Source of the DNA: DASVTR01 sp033855775 | GTDB taxonomy: Bacteria; Acidobacteriota; Blastocatellia; Pyrinomonadales; Pyrinomonadaceae | Direction of reading: 5' to 3' | Length of the DNA: 41,218 nt | NCBI GenBank assembly: GCA_033855775.1 | Contig: JAWVFT010000092.1 | Location: 1 to 41,218, forward strand | Shown here: positions 7,157-15,651 of the stretch, piece by piece | How positions within the stretch are numbered: position 1 is the stretch's first letter | How the letters are laid out: every line of letters starts with the position of its first letter | The notes under the pieces: model-generated | What the model saw: the letters and a program-made list of their open reading frames with translations, nothing else | Database searches by the model: none | Told to the model about the DNA's origin: nothing | Program-made: the position numbers and the translations under genes

Positions 7157-9079
7157 CTATCTGGCCTGTTCGTCAAACGCCAGCCTGTAAGCGACCGCCG
7201 TTTGTGGCGGAAGGTTGAGCGTGAACGCGCCGCCAGCTGCGGAGATGCGCGAGTCATGGGCCGCGAGCAACGGCAAGAGCCGCGCGCCGTCGCCCGCCTC
7301 AAGCCATGCGCTCGGAATCTTGACGGGCTTCGTCGCGGGCGAACGATTGAAAGCGATGATGACAGTCTCGCTCGCGTCGCGTCGCGCGAAGACGTAGGCG
7401 TCGTCATCGTAGAAAAGGTCAACGAGGCTGCCGCGGCGGATGGACGAATGCTCGCGCCTGAGTCGCAGCCAGTCGCGCGTCCACTCATACACACGTTGCT
7501 CGGCTGGCGTGCGCCCGCTTCGCTCGAAAGCGTTGCGCGCATCGTTTGGCCAGCCGCCGGGAAAGTCGCGGCGATTGTCGGGGTCGTCATCGCCCTGCAT
7601 CGCAATCTCGTCGCCGTAGTAAAGTTGCGGCACGCCTCTGACGCTCAAGAGAAAGGCAGTGTGCAGCATCAGCCCTTCCGTCGTCATGCCTTTCATCGAA
7701 GCCGTGCGTCGCACGTCGTGATTGCTGAGCATCGTGACGAGACGCGAAGCTTCCGGATAGTCGGCATCGAACTTCAACACGTCGCGCAGCGCGCGCGCTG
7801 GCTTCTGGTTCGTGAAGACGGCGATTGACGCTTGCCACAAAGGGAAATCGAAGACCGCATCGAGTTCGGTGTCGATGCCGTCCCAACCGCGCCGCCCGCC
7901 CATGAAGAAACTCGTATGCGACGGGTCGAAGTCGAACACTTCGCCGACCATCCACATGCGCGGATATTGACGATGCAGGGCCGCCGAAAGGTCGCGCATG
8001 AAGAAGCGCGGCATATACTGGATGGTGTCTTGACGGATGCCGTCGAGGCCGGTCTTGCCAATCCACCAGAGCGCGTTCTGTATCTCGTAGCGCGCGACTT
8101 CAGGCTCTTCCTGATTCATGTCCGGCAGTTGGTCGTTGAACCAACCGTCGAGCGTGGGCCTTCGTTCTTCCGTGGCGGCGTGCGGAGAGAGCAGCAAGTC
8201 TGCGCGGAAAGGATTTTGCAGATGACTGGCAACCGTGCCGTGAAACCAATCGTCGAGCGGCGGGTCTGTGGCCCATGCGTGCTGCACGCCGACGTGGTTG
8301 GCCACTTGATCTTGAATCACCTTGAGGCCGAGCGCGTGCGCTCGCTCGACCAACTCGACGAGCGAGCGCATGTCGCCGAAGTGGTCTTCGACGCCGTAAT
8401 AATCAATCGCGTGATAGCCGTGATAATTCGTGTTCGGGCACCAGGGCTTGTCACACTCGTTGACCGTGTTCGGATTGTCGTACCACGGATTAATCCAGAG
8501 AGCCGTGACGCCTAGTTCTTTCAGGTAAGGCAGATGATTGATGATGCCGCGAAAGTCGCCGCCGTGAAAGGCGCGTGCGTTGCGGCGGTCGTTGGCGGCG
8601 GCAGGGCTGCCCGGCGGGGCATCGTTCGAGGTGTCGCCGTTGCTGAAGCGGTCGGGCATGATGAGATAGATAACGTCGTCGGTCGTGATGCCCTGAAAAT
8701 TTTTGGCGGCGTCGAGCGGAGCGTTCAGATGAAACGGGATGGTCGCCTTGCCCGCGTCCGTCTCAAGCGTGAGCGGATATTCGCCGGGACGCGCCGCAGG
8801 GTTGATGCCGACGCTGACGAACAGGTAAGAGCCGGAGGCGTTGACGACCGCTGAACTGACAGCGGTTTCCGTTCGCGTCGCGGTCACGCGAGCCCCGCGC
8901 AGATTCCGCCCGCGCACGAGCAGCCGCACGGGGTTAATCGTATGCGCGGCCCACCATGAAGACGGCTCGACTTTAAGAATCGAAGGCGCGGCGTTTGTCT
9001 GCGCCCGCGCCTCAAGGCCAAAGCAGAGCAGCAGGGCGCAAAGGGCCGCGCACGTCGTCCTCGATACGAACTTTGCCAT
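7157..9079 (-). CDS. GH13 cyclomaltodextrinase/neopullulanase-like amylase, exported (second copy)
   Basis: A 640-aa paralogue of the enzyme at 3433-5331. The ATG at 9079 was chosen because it begins a clean signal peptide (MAKFVSRTTCAALCALLLCF, cleavage near EARA-Q); an ATG 63 nt upstream only adds a polar leader. It has an N-terminal beta-sandwich (about 32-120) and a barrel from DDVIYLIMPDRFSNGD. Catalytic residues are Asp351 (GLDGIRQD), Glu380 (MVGEV) and Asp455 in an intact LSNHD motif. A Cys pair in the active-site loop (NECDKPWCPN, about 208-214) may form a disulfide or bind calcium nearby, and is absent from the other copy. With 4-alpha-glucanotransferase, the second amylase and the MFS permease it makes a starch-processing set. 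Confidence 0.93.
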   Translation of the reverse strand: MAKFVSRTTCAALCALLLCFGLEARAQTNAAPSILKVEPSSWWAAHTINPVRLLVRGRNLRGARVTATRTETAVSSAVVNASGSYLFVSVGINPAARPGEYPLTLETDAGKATIPFHLNAPLDAAKNFQGITTDDVIYLIMPDRFSNGDTSNDAPPGSPAAANDRRNARAFHGGDFRGIINHLPYLKELGVTALWINPWYDNPNTVNECDKPWCPNTNYHGYHAIDYYGVEDHFGDMRSLVELVERAHALGLKVIQDQVANHVGVQHAWATDPPLDDWFHGTVASHLQNPFRADLLLSPHAATEERRPTLDGWFNDQLPDMNQEEPEVARYEIQNALWWIGKTGLDGIRQDTIQYMPRFFMRDLSAALHRQYPRMWMVGEVFDFDPSHTSFFMGGRRGWDGIDTELDAVFDFPLWQASIAVFTNQKPARALRDVLKFDADYPEASRLVTMLSNHDVRRTASMKGMTTEGLMLHTAFLLSVRGVPQLYYGDEIAMQGDDDPDNRRDFPGGWPNDARNAFERSGRTPAEQRVYEWTRDWLRLRREHSSIRRGSLVDLFYDDDAYVFARRDASETVIIAFNRSPATKPVKIPSAWLEAGDGARLLPLLAAHDSRISAAGGAFTLNLPPQTAVAYRLAFDEQAR

Positions 9080-9165
9080 CTGGACTCTCACTTTCAAAGG
9101 TGATGCCAAGGCGCTCGAATGCCCGCGCAGGATTGACTTCAATTTTACGACTCAAGGGGGGAAAT

Positions 9166-9194
9166 TTTCACGCAAAGACGCAAAGGCGCTAAGT
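9166..9194. repeat. Solo ACGCAAAG period-8 repeat
   Basis: The sequence reads ACGCAAAG, ACGCAAAG, GCGCTAAG in a row after TTTTC. It belongs to a class of short-period intergenic repeats that I know as spurious peptides of the 'RKDAKTQR' type in many bacterial genomes. Only one orientation is present here. It lies in the 167-nt gap upstream of the amylase at 7157-9079. Confidence 0.7.
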
Positions 9195-9246
9195 AAGACA
9201 AAGCTGTTTCGTCAGAGCGTTGATTGCTATCCGTCAAGCCGCTGGC

Positions 9247-9660
9247 TTACTTTTTAAAGCGGCGCACGTATGTGACGAGCGCGGCGATTTCGGCTTTGGA
9301 GAGATTCTTTTTAAAGGCGGGCATGCCGCCCTGTCCGCTCGTAATGATGGCGGAAAACTCTTTGTTGCTGAAGCGAGCATGAAGCTCCGGGTCGGTCAAA
9401 TCCGGCGCGTTGTAAACTTTCCCGAGTGGCGTCTCGCTGCGCCCGTCCGCGCCGTGGCAACGCGCGCAGTTTTGCCTGTAGACGCCTTCCACCGCCACGG
9501 GCTGCGCCTTGCGACCTTGCTTTTTCTGCGGCGCAGAGGACGCGCGCGCGATGCTCAACACAACGGCGGCGCATATCAAGAGCGCGATTAAAAGAACGAC
9601 ACACTTAACGACTCGATTCATTTGCGAGGCCCGGCGGGCGTTCGACATTTCAACGCTCAT
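9247..9660 (-). CDS. Mono-haem class I cytochrome c, membrane anchored or exported
   Basis: A 137-aa protein with an N-terminal hydrophobic segment (about residues 18-38) and one haem-binding motif CARCH (65-69). The probable axial Met is in GGMPAF (Met113), and the terminal helix reads EIAALVTYVRRF. This is the cbb3/cytochrome c6-like single-domain layout of small periplasmic electron carriers. The start is uncertain: ATG 9660 is followed by in-frame ATGs at 9648 and 9621, none with a strong Shine-Dalgarno, and 9621 would start directly at the signal/anchor (MNRVVKCVVLL). It lies 85 nt after the five-haem cytochrome gene on the same strand, so the two may pass electrons to each other. The pairing is inferred from position only. 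Confidence 0.9.
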   Translation of the reverse strand: MSVEMSNARRASQMNRVVKCVVLLIALLICAAVVLSIARASSAPQKKQGRKAQPVAVEGVYRQNCARCHGADGRSETPLGKVYNAPDLTDPELHARFSNKEFSAIITSGQGGMPAFKKNLSKAEIAALVTYVRRFKK

Positions 9661-9745
9661 GTCATTCTCGTCAGCGAATTATTTGCGCGTCCGTTCGATG
9701 AAGCGATGATGACTAAGAGCTATTGATTGAATGACGAAAGCCCGC

Positions 9746-12016
9746 TTATTCTCCTTGTCCTTTATTTAAATCGTGAACGTGCCAGAAGACGCTTTCGTTG
9801 CTCATCTGCGGATTCTTGCGCAGAAATTCGCTGGCGAGAAAGAGGGCGGCGGGGTCGTCCTTCTGGTCTGCGAAAATCTTGGCTTCGCGGCGCGCGTCTT
9901 CGTTCATGCCGAGCTTGCGATAGATGAGCATCAGGTTGTAGTGCGAGCCCGTGTCTTCCGGGTCAATCTGTAGAATCTGCTCGTAAGCCGCGCGCGCAGA
10001 TTTGTAGTCGCGCTTAATCTTCAACAACTCGCCCAACTGCTGCCATGAGAGACGGTCGCGCGGGTAAGCTTCGAGGACTTTGCGGATGTTGGCTTCGGCG
10101 GCTTCCAACTGCCCGCGCTTTGTCAGCACGCGCGCTTGCTGAAAGAGCGCGCGCATGTTCTGCGGGTTGGCTTTGACGACCGCTTCGAGAAGCTGCTCGG
10201 CCCCGTCGTAGTCGTCCAACTCAATCAAAGCCATCGCGCGATTGACGACGGCCATCGGGCGATACTTTTCGTCCAACTCCGCGGCGCGCGTGAAGGCTTC
10301 GGCTGACAGCGCGTACTGCTTATGGTCGAAGAGCGCGATGCCGTAGTTGTTCCAGCGTCGCCAGTCGGGCATGACGTTCTTCGGCGGCGAGGCAGGCGCG
10401 AGCGGCGCTTTGTTGTCGCCGACGCGCAAGGTTTGTTCAGCCGTCGCCATCGTCACAATCGGATAGTTGACCGAATGGCCGAGGGCGTAGTCGCTGAAGA
10501 CGCGCGTGAAGCGACGATAACGGAGCTTGGCCGTCAACTTCATCGCGCCCGTCAAATCTTTCGGCACGCGGAATTGATAGCGCGTCACGTCGGAGCGGCC
10601 GGACTGAATCTGGTTGTTCTGCGAGACGATTTTCGTGCGCCAGATGTGATGCTTGTCGTTAAAGCCGCCGTCGTTTTTGACGAGATAGGTTTTGTAGTTA
10701 TGCGCCGACTCGTCCAGATAGCCGTTCGGTTTGATGAAGCCGGATTGATAGAGAGTCTTGCCCGCGTCGTCCGCGACGGTGAACTCTATGAAGGCTTCGT
10801 AGAAATCGCGCAACTCCGGCGGAAACGAGTGGCCGACGTTCTTGTTGGTGATGACGACATCGGCGGTCAACTGGTCGCCCGCCGCTATCTTGAAATTGGC
10901 GCGATTGACGGGCGCGATGAACTCTTCCGTCGCGCCGCCCGCGCTCTTGCGGCGGAGGGCGAAGATGTCAACGCCGAGCGCGTCGGCTTCCAATAATTTG
11001 GCGACGGCATCGAGTTGTTCCTGCCACTTGTAGAAGAAAGGGATGGCCGTGTTCGCCGCCGCCCAACGGTGCGACTTGAGTTGGCCTTCCTTGGCGGCCA
11101 CGTCGAAGAGCGGCGCGGCCTCTTTCTTCATGTGGCAAGTATTGCAAGTCTCTTTATCGCGCGTGTAGAAAGGGTGCGGCGATTCCTTCGAGAAGGAAGA
11201 CATCTGCAACTCGTCGCCGACGGAGAAGGCGCGCAGGAATTTGTAGTCGTTCAGTTCCTTCGGGACTTGCGATTTATGACAGCCCGCGCAGAACTCAGGC
11301 TCTTTCAAGAGCGGGCGCATGACGGCGCGACGATGCGATGGCACGTCGTCCAAAATCTGCTGGTTGGTGACATCTTCGAGCAGGCGCGAGCCGTCTTCTT
11401 TAACGAGCAGCGCGGGCTCGTTCATCACATAGCCGCCGACGCCGCGCCCCGTCGCCTTCTCCACCGAATGACAGGCGATGCAGGAAACGCCGTCTTCGTC
11501 GAACGGGCGTTTGATTTTAGAATTTTTAGTCAAGGCTCCGCTAAAAAGAGCCGCCGGGTTATGACACCCTTCGCAGTGGCGCGTGAACTCTATGCCGCGC
11601 TGCGAAATCAAGTCTTTGACGTTCTTCTGATAAAAGGGCTCGCGGAAAGCGTTGCGATGAGCAGACTCAGACCACTGCGCGTGCGCGTCCGTGTGACACT
11701 CTGCGCAACGACTCGCGGCGATAAACTTTGAGCCGGGAATGAACTGGCCGCTGACGGTCGTCGCGTTGCTCGGCGTAAAAGGGTTCGGCCCGAAGCGGAA
11801 ATCGTAGTCCTTCAAGACTTCATCGTTGTACTTGCGATTGGCCTCCGCGTTCTTCGCGCCGCCGTCGCTCTTCGCGTCGCTGTCAGCCGCCGCATTGTGC
11901 GCCAGCAGGGCGACAGTTAAAGCGATGAAGAAGAGCAGGGCCAGCCGCATCGCTCGTTCGCGGCGGGAGGCGCGCGGCGTGCGCGGCGCGTTAATCTTCA
12001 TGAGAATGTGGCTCAT
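9746..12016 (-). CDS. Five-haem cytochrome c with C-terminal TPR domain
   Basis: A 756-aa exported protein. The basic N-terminus carries a hydrophobic export segment (about residues 24-44, ending NAAADS). Five CXXCH motifs follow: CAECH (104-108), CEGCH (148-152), CIACH (179-183), CAGCH (243-247) and CNTCH (291-295). This spacing resembles the cytochrome c554/multihaem nitrite-reductase-like families, but no catalytic Lys-ligated haem motif is present. The middle (about 360-560) is a beta-rich region of unknown role containing NKNVGHSFPPELRDFYEAFIEF. The C-terminus (about 575-745) is a run of TPRs (for example AELDEKYRPMAVVNRAMALI, ANIRKVLEAYPRDRLSWQQLG). It is probably a periplasmic electron-transfer or redox protein with a protein-binding tail. 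Substrate and partner are unknown. Confidence 0.9.
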   Translation of the reverse strand: MSHILMKINAPRTPRASRRERAMRLALLFFIALTVALLAHNAAADSDAKSDGGAKNAEANRKYNDEVLKDYDFRFGPNPFTPSNATTVSGQFIPGSKFIAASRCAECHTDAHAQWSESAHRNAFREPFYQKNVKDLISQRGIEFTRHCEGCHNPAALFSGALTKNSKIKRPFDEDGVSCIACHSVEKATGRGVGGYVMNEPALLVKEDGSRLLEDVTNQQILDDVPSHRRAVMRPLLKEPEFCAGCHKSQVPKELNDYKFLRAFSVGDELQMSSFSKESPHPFYTRDKETCNTCHMKKEAAPLFDVAAKEGQLKSHRWAAANTAIPFFYKWQEQLDAVAKLLEADALGVDIFALRRKSAGGATEEFIAPVNRANFKIAAGDQLTADVVITNKNVGHSFPPELRDFYEAFIEFTVADDAGKTLYQSGFIKPNGYLDESAHNYKTYLVKNDGGFNDKHHIWRTKIVSQNNQIQSGRSDVTRYQFRVPKDLTGAMKLTAKLRYRRFTRVFSDYALGHSVNYPIVTMATAEQTLRVGDNKAPLAPASPPKNVMPDWRRWNNYGIALFDHKQYALSAEAFTRAAELDEKYRPMAVVNRAMALIELDDYDGAEQLLEAVVKANPQNMRALFQQARVLTKRGQLEAAEANIRKVLEAYPRDRLSWQQLGELLKIKRDYKSARAAYEQILQIDPEDTGSHYNLMLIYRKLGMNEDARREAKIFADQKDDPAALFLASEFLRKNPQMSNESVFWHVHDLNKGQGE

Positions 12017-12099
12017 CGTTTCTTTACCAATCAGGCCGAAAAAAATGGAAGTAGAGTTGCGCCGTCCGCAGCGCCGTCGCTTCAGCTATCATCTTATCG

Positions 12100-13860
12100 T
12101 TATTGCTGCGGCTGGCCGAGCATCTGCTGCGTGCGCAGCCGTTCATCAAGATTGCGTTCCTGCTTGACTTGCTTCTCAAGGGCTTCGAGTCGCTTAAATT
12201 CGACTAGCTCGGCCTGCGCCCGCTCAGGCTGCTTGAGCCGCGAGTAGGCGAGGAAGAGTTGATAATGCGCCTGCGTGTGCGAAGGATTTTTCGCCAGCAC
12301 TTGTTGAAGGCGCGTGGCGGCTTCCGGGTAATCACGACGCTTGAGAAAGAGGCGCGCGTAGTCGTAGAGCACAGGCACGTTGTCGGGTTGCAGGGCGAGG
12401 GCGCGCTTGAGCGGAGCTTCGGCTTCGTCGAGGCGTCCCTGCTCGATAGCGACGTAGCCGAGGCCCGCCAGCGCGTCAACGTTGTCGGGCTGCTTCGTCA
12501 AAAACTTTTCTATCAACTCGCGCGCGCGGTCGAAGTTGCCCGCGGCGCGATGAGCGTAGCCGCGCAGGTAATCAATGTTCTCGATGTCGGGGTCGAGCGC
12601 GGCGGCCAGGTCGAAATCAACGGCGGCGGCCGTCCATTCGTTCTTGCGAAAGTTGGCGTTGCCGCGCGCCAGCACATACGCGGGCTGCTTCGGGTCAAGC
12701 TCTTTAGCGCGGCTGTACTCTTTAATCGCGCCTTCCCAAAAAGCGACGTTGAAATATTCGCGCCCAAGCAAGTAATGATAAGTCGCGTTCTTCTCGTCGC
12801 GCTCGATGGCGTGCTTAAACTCTTCGACGGCGTTGACGTGATCCTTGCCCGCGCTGGCAATCAGGCCGAGGCGCATGTGCGTTTCGGCGGGCGCGGGGTT
12901 CAGGTCGGCGGCTTCGGCCAGATAACGCGCGGCCTCTTCGTTGCGGTCTAGATTATAGAGCGCGACGCCCAGATTGTAGAGCGCCTCGAAGGTGTGCGGC
13001 TGCGCTTCGTTGACGCGCCCGAAGAGACGCGCGGCCCGCTCGTACTGCCGGTTCTGAGCTAGCACGCTGGCGAGCGTGAAGAGCGCGGGCGCGTCCGAGC
13101 CGACGACGCGCTCAATCGAATCGGCGGCGGCGTTGGCTTCCGCCGCGCGGTTGGCGCGAAAGGCGACGTTGAGAAAGGCCAGAGCCAGTTGCGGGTCGTC
13201 GGGCGCGGAGGCGCGGGCGCGAGCAAAGTGGTCGGCCGCCTTGGCAAACTCGCCCGCGTCGCCGTACAGCGCGCCGAGATTGTAATGAGCCTGCACATGC
13301 GACGGCTCAACCTTCAGGACACGCTCAAACTCTTCAATCGCTTCCGTCGTCTTGCCGCGCTCGGCCAGCATCCGGCCAAGATTATTGCGCGCGCTGACAA
13401 AGTTTGGGTCAAGGGCGATGGCCGTGTTGAACTGGACGAAGGATTCGTCCGTGCGTCGCTGGCGGTCGAGGATGACGCCGAGCAGATTGTGCGTGATGGC
13501 CGAGCGCGGGGCAGCGGCCACAGCCGTGCGCGCAGAGCGTTCGGCCTCCACTAGATTGTTCTGCTGCAAAGCCGCCACGGCAGCATCCAAAGCGGCACGC
13601 GCCGTCGCGCTCAATTCGCCGCCCGCCTCAACCGCGCGCGCCGCAACGTTCGTCGCTCGTTGCGCCAACACCGGCAGACAAAAGAGAAAGCAGCAGGAAC
13701 AAGAAAGCAGTAATAAGAAGAACTGTCCACAGTCCAAAGTCCAAAGTCCAAAGTCCAACGCCCGATGCTCAAGGCCAACACGCTGCGTTGGACTAAGCTC
13801 AACACGCGGCGCCGGACTTTGGGCTTTGGACTTTGGACTTTGGACTTGCCTCGTCTTCAT
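12100..13860 (-). CDS. Exported TPR-repeat protein (start uncertain)
   Basis: A protein of up to 586 aa made almost wholly of tetratricopeptide repeats (about residues 90-560, 34-residue units such as SARNNLGRMLAERGKTTEAI and AHYNLGALYGDAGEFAKAAD). A hydrophobic export segment (FFLLLLSCSCCFLFCLPVLAQ, about 47-67) precedes them. The first 45 residues from ATG 13860 are a translation of the GTCCAAA inverted repeat (QSPKSKAQSP, LDFGLWTLD), so they are probably not functional protein. In-frame TTG codons at 13758 or 13737 would start just before the hydrophobic segment. No Shine-Dalgarno settles this. TPR arrays are scaffolds, and the client is unknown. It sits between the five-haem cytochrome and another TPR gene, all on one strand. 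Confidence 0.85.
   Translation of the reverse strand: MKTRQVQSPKSKAQSPAPRVELSPTQRVGLEHRALDFGLWTLDCGQFFLLLLSCSCCFLFCLPVLAQRATNVAARAVEAGGELSATARAALDAAVAALQQNNLVEAERSARTAVAAAPRSAITHNLLGVILDRQRRTDESFVQFNTAIALDPNFVSARNNLGRMLAERGKTTEAIEEFERVLKVEPSHVQAHYNLGALYGDAGEFAKAADHFARARASAPDDPQLALAFLNVAFRANRAAEANAAADSIERVVGSDAPALFTLASVLAQNRQYERAARLFGRVNEAQPHTFEALYNLGVALYNLDRNEEAARYLAEAADLNPAPAETHMRLGLIASAGKDHVNAVEEFKHAIERDEKNATYHYLLGREYFNVAFWEGAIKEYSRAKELDPKQPAYVLARGNANFRKNEWTAAAVDFDLAAALDPDIENIDYLRGYAHRAAGNFDRARELIEKFLTKQPDNVDALAGLGYVAIEQGRLDEAEAPLKRALALQPDNVPVLYDYARLFLKRRDYPEAATRLQQVLAKNPSHTQAHYQLFLAYSRLKQPERAQAELVEFKRLEALEKQVKQERNLDERLRTQQMLGQPQQ
13731..13847. repeat. Inverted repeat built of GTCCAAA heptamers
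   Basis: The left arm 13731-13753 (AGTCCAAA repeated, period 7) is perfectly complementary over 23 bp to 13824-13846 (CTTTGGA repeated). The 70-nt centre contains a smaller hairpin CCAAC...GTTGG. The transcript would fold into a long stem. It overlaps the putative N-terminus of the TPR gene ending at 12100, whose first 45 codons from ATG 13860 are repeat translation. Confidence 0.9.
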
Positions 13861-13901
13861 TAAACTCGCTTCGTCTTCACTTGTGGCTTTTAACTTTCGA
13901 C

Positions 13902-15446
13902 CTATTTTGTGCGCGAGCGAAATTCCGCGTTGATACGTTCGACGGTGGCGAACTCGCTGGCGGCCTCCTGCGCGCGACCGGCGCGGCGCAAGGCGAGGCC
14001 GAGTTGATAGTGCGCGTCGGGGCGGTCGGGCGCGAGCGCGACAGCCGTTTGCAAGGCCGTTATCGCTTCGTTGAATTGTTCGGCCAGCGCGAGCGCGCGG
14101 CCAAGCTGCAAGTGCGCCTCAAAGATTTTCGCGTTGAGGGCAACGGCGCGGCGCAGCGCGGCGATGGCTTCGTCCGTCTTTCCCTGCTTGACCAGGAGCG
14201 CGCCTAAACCCACTTGCCCGATAGCCGATTGCGGGTCAATCTTGACCAACTCCTGATACTCCGCGAGCGCGGCCTCGGACTCGCCCGCCGATTCGAGAGC
14301 CGTGCCGAGAAAAAAGCGCGCCTCCGCATGGCGCGGATTGATGGCGGCGGCGGCGCGCAAAGCTTTGGCGGCAGCCTGATAATCATGCAGAGCGTATTGC
14401 ACGCGGCCAAGATAAAAATGAGCGTCGAAGCTCGCCGGGTCCAGAGCCGTGGCCTGCGAGAGAGCTTCGGCGGCTTCGGCGTCAGAGCCGCCGCGCGAGG
14501 CTAAGATGATGCCGAGCAAGGTGTGCGCGGCGCTCGTTCCGGCGTCGAGCCGCAGGGCGCGTCGCGCCTCGCGTTCGGCTTCGGGGACGCGACCGGAGTT
14601 ATAGAGCGAGAGCGCGTAGAAGTATGCGACCTCGACGGAATCGGGCTGCCGCCGCGCGAGTTCGCTGAAAGCCTCGACGGCTTCGTTCCAGCGATTGAGC
14701 TTGATGAAAGCGAGGCCCAAGTCCTGCAACGCGCCGTAGAGCGAAGGGTCCTGGCGCAGGGCTTCACGAAAGCCGCTGATGGCGGCGTTCAAATCACCAC
14801 GGTCGGAGGCGAGCAAGGCGTCTATGTAGGTCACGCGCGGGTCTGTGGGCCGCGCGTCTTCCAGCAGTTTCAACTGCGCGAAGGCTTGCGCGCCGTCGCC
14901 GAGCGAGCGGTAGGCGGTCAGCAAGTCGAAGCGCACTTCGTTGTGGCGCGGGTCCAGGTCGAGCGCGCGGCGCAGGTGCGTGGCGGCGTCCGTCGATTGC
15001 TGCTTGTTGCCGCCCGCCGTGAAGAGCAGGAAGCGGCCCAGTTGATAATGAGCGGTGAAGTTTTTGTCGTCGAGCTTAACGGCGGCGCGCTCGGCTTCGA
15101 TGGCTTCGGCGTGGCGGCCAATCTTCCAGAGCGTGTAGCCGAGGCTGGCCCGATATTCGGCGCTTCCCGGCTTGAGGGCGACGGCGCGCAGCAAATCATC
15201 GTAGGCTTCCTTGTAGTGTCCGAGGCCCATGCGCGCGTAGGCTCGCGCGTTCAAGGCTTCCGTGTCGTTGGCGTTGACGTTGAGCTTCGCGGTCGCGTCC
15301 TGCTCGGCTCGCTCGGCTCGCTCCGCGGGCGCGCTGAACCGCTCGACGTGCGAACGCGCGGCGGCAGAAGTCTGCGGCTGCTGTGCTCGCACACCGACGG
15401 CGCAAACTGTGCAGAAGATGATGACCTGGAGAACGTGAAGTCTCAT
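13902..15446 (-). CDS. Exported TPR-repeat protein
   Basis: A 514-aa TPR protein. The ATG at 15446 was chosen because it begins a signal peptide (MRLHVLQVIIFCTVCAVGVRA-QQ); an in-frame ATG 24 nt upstream adds only MVSRLYCV. About twelve TPR units run from residue 60 to the C-terminus (for example ARMGLGHYKEAYDDLLRAVA, AHYQLGRFLLF, AHTLLGIILASRGG, AHLQLGRALALAEQFNEAIT). No catalytic domain is visible. It is 41 nt upstream of the next TPR gene in transcription order, so the pair is probably one unit and may be an old duplication. It likely acts in the periplasm as a protein-protein scaffold. The specific role is unknown. Confidence 0.88.
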   Translation of the reverse strand: MRLHVLQVIIFCTVCAVGVRAQQPQTSAAARSHVERFSAPAERAERAEQDATAKLNVNANDTEALNARAYARMGLGHYKEAYDDLLRAVALKPGSAEYRASLGYTLWKIGRHAEAIEAERAAVKLDDKNFTAHYQLGRFLLFTAGGNKQQSTDAATHLRRALDLDPRHNEVRFDLLTAYRSLGDGAQAFAQLKLLEDARPTDPRVTYIDALLASDRGDLNAAISGFREALRQDPSLYGALQDLGLAFIKLNRWNEAVEAFSELARRQPDSVEVAYFYALSLYNSGRVPEAEREARRALRLDAGTSAAHTLLGIILASRGGSDAEAAEALSQATALDPASFDAHFYLGRVQYALHDYQAAAKALRAAAAINPRHAEARFFLGTALESAGESEAALAEYQELVKIDPQSAIGQVGLGALLVKQGKTDEAIAALRRAVALNAKIFEAHLQLGRALALAEQFNEAITALQTAVALAPDRPDAHYQLGLALRRAGRAQEAASEFATVERINAEFRSRTK

Positions 15447-15551
15447 GACACAATAGAGCCGGGAAACCAACTATTGGGCCGCAGGGCGGTTGGATTCTAA
15501 CAAAAAACGACCGCGCGCGCGATGCCGCCCGGTCGCCCCTGCCGACGAAGA

Positions 15552-15595
15552 AAGCCCGGAGCGATCACGAACCGCTTGAGTCGCTTCCGGGCCTT
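15552..15595 (-). terminator. Hairpin downstream of the TonB receptor gene
   Basis: AAGCCCGGAGCGA (15552-15564) and TCGCTTCCGGGCCTT (15581-15595) pair as a 13-bp stem with two single-base bulges. On the minus strand it follows the receptor stop by 56 nt and is trailed by CTTTCTTC. It is plausibly a rho-independent terminator. Confidence 0.55.
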
Positions 15596-15608
15596 CGTTT
15601 ATTCGGGC

Positions 15609-15636
15609 ACGAGACGCCGCGCATGGGCCGTCTCGT
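15609..15636. terminator. Second hairpin between the TonB receptor and TPR genes
   Basis: ACGAGACG (15609-15616) and CGTCTCGT (15629-15636) form a perfect 8-bp stem with a 12-nt loop. On the plus strand TTTTA follows; on the minus strand it lies 16 nt after the receptor stop codon. Together with the hairpin at 15552 it makes a tandem termination region. Confidence 0.5.
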
Positions 15637-15651
15637 TTTACAGCCGACCGC

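Noticed and set aside
7157..9142. ATG 9142 as the start of the third amylase
   Set aside because: It would place 21 polar residues before the signal peptide. ATG 9079 begins a clean signal peptide.
13731..13847. Possible CRISPR array (regular short repeats; likewise at 26061-26270 and 20861-21045)
   Set aside because: Units are only 7-8 bp, contiguous, with no unique 30-bp spacers and no cas genes nearby. The opposite orientation of the two arms makes them inverted repeats.
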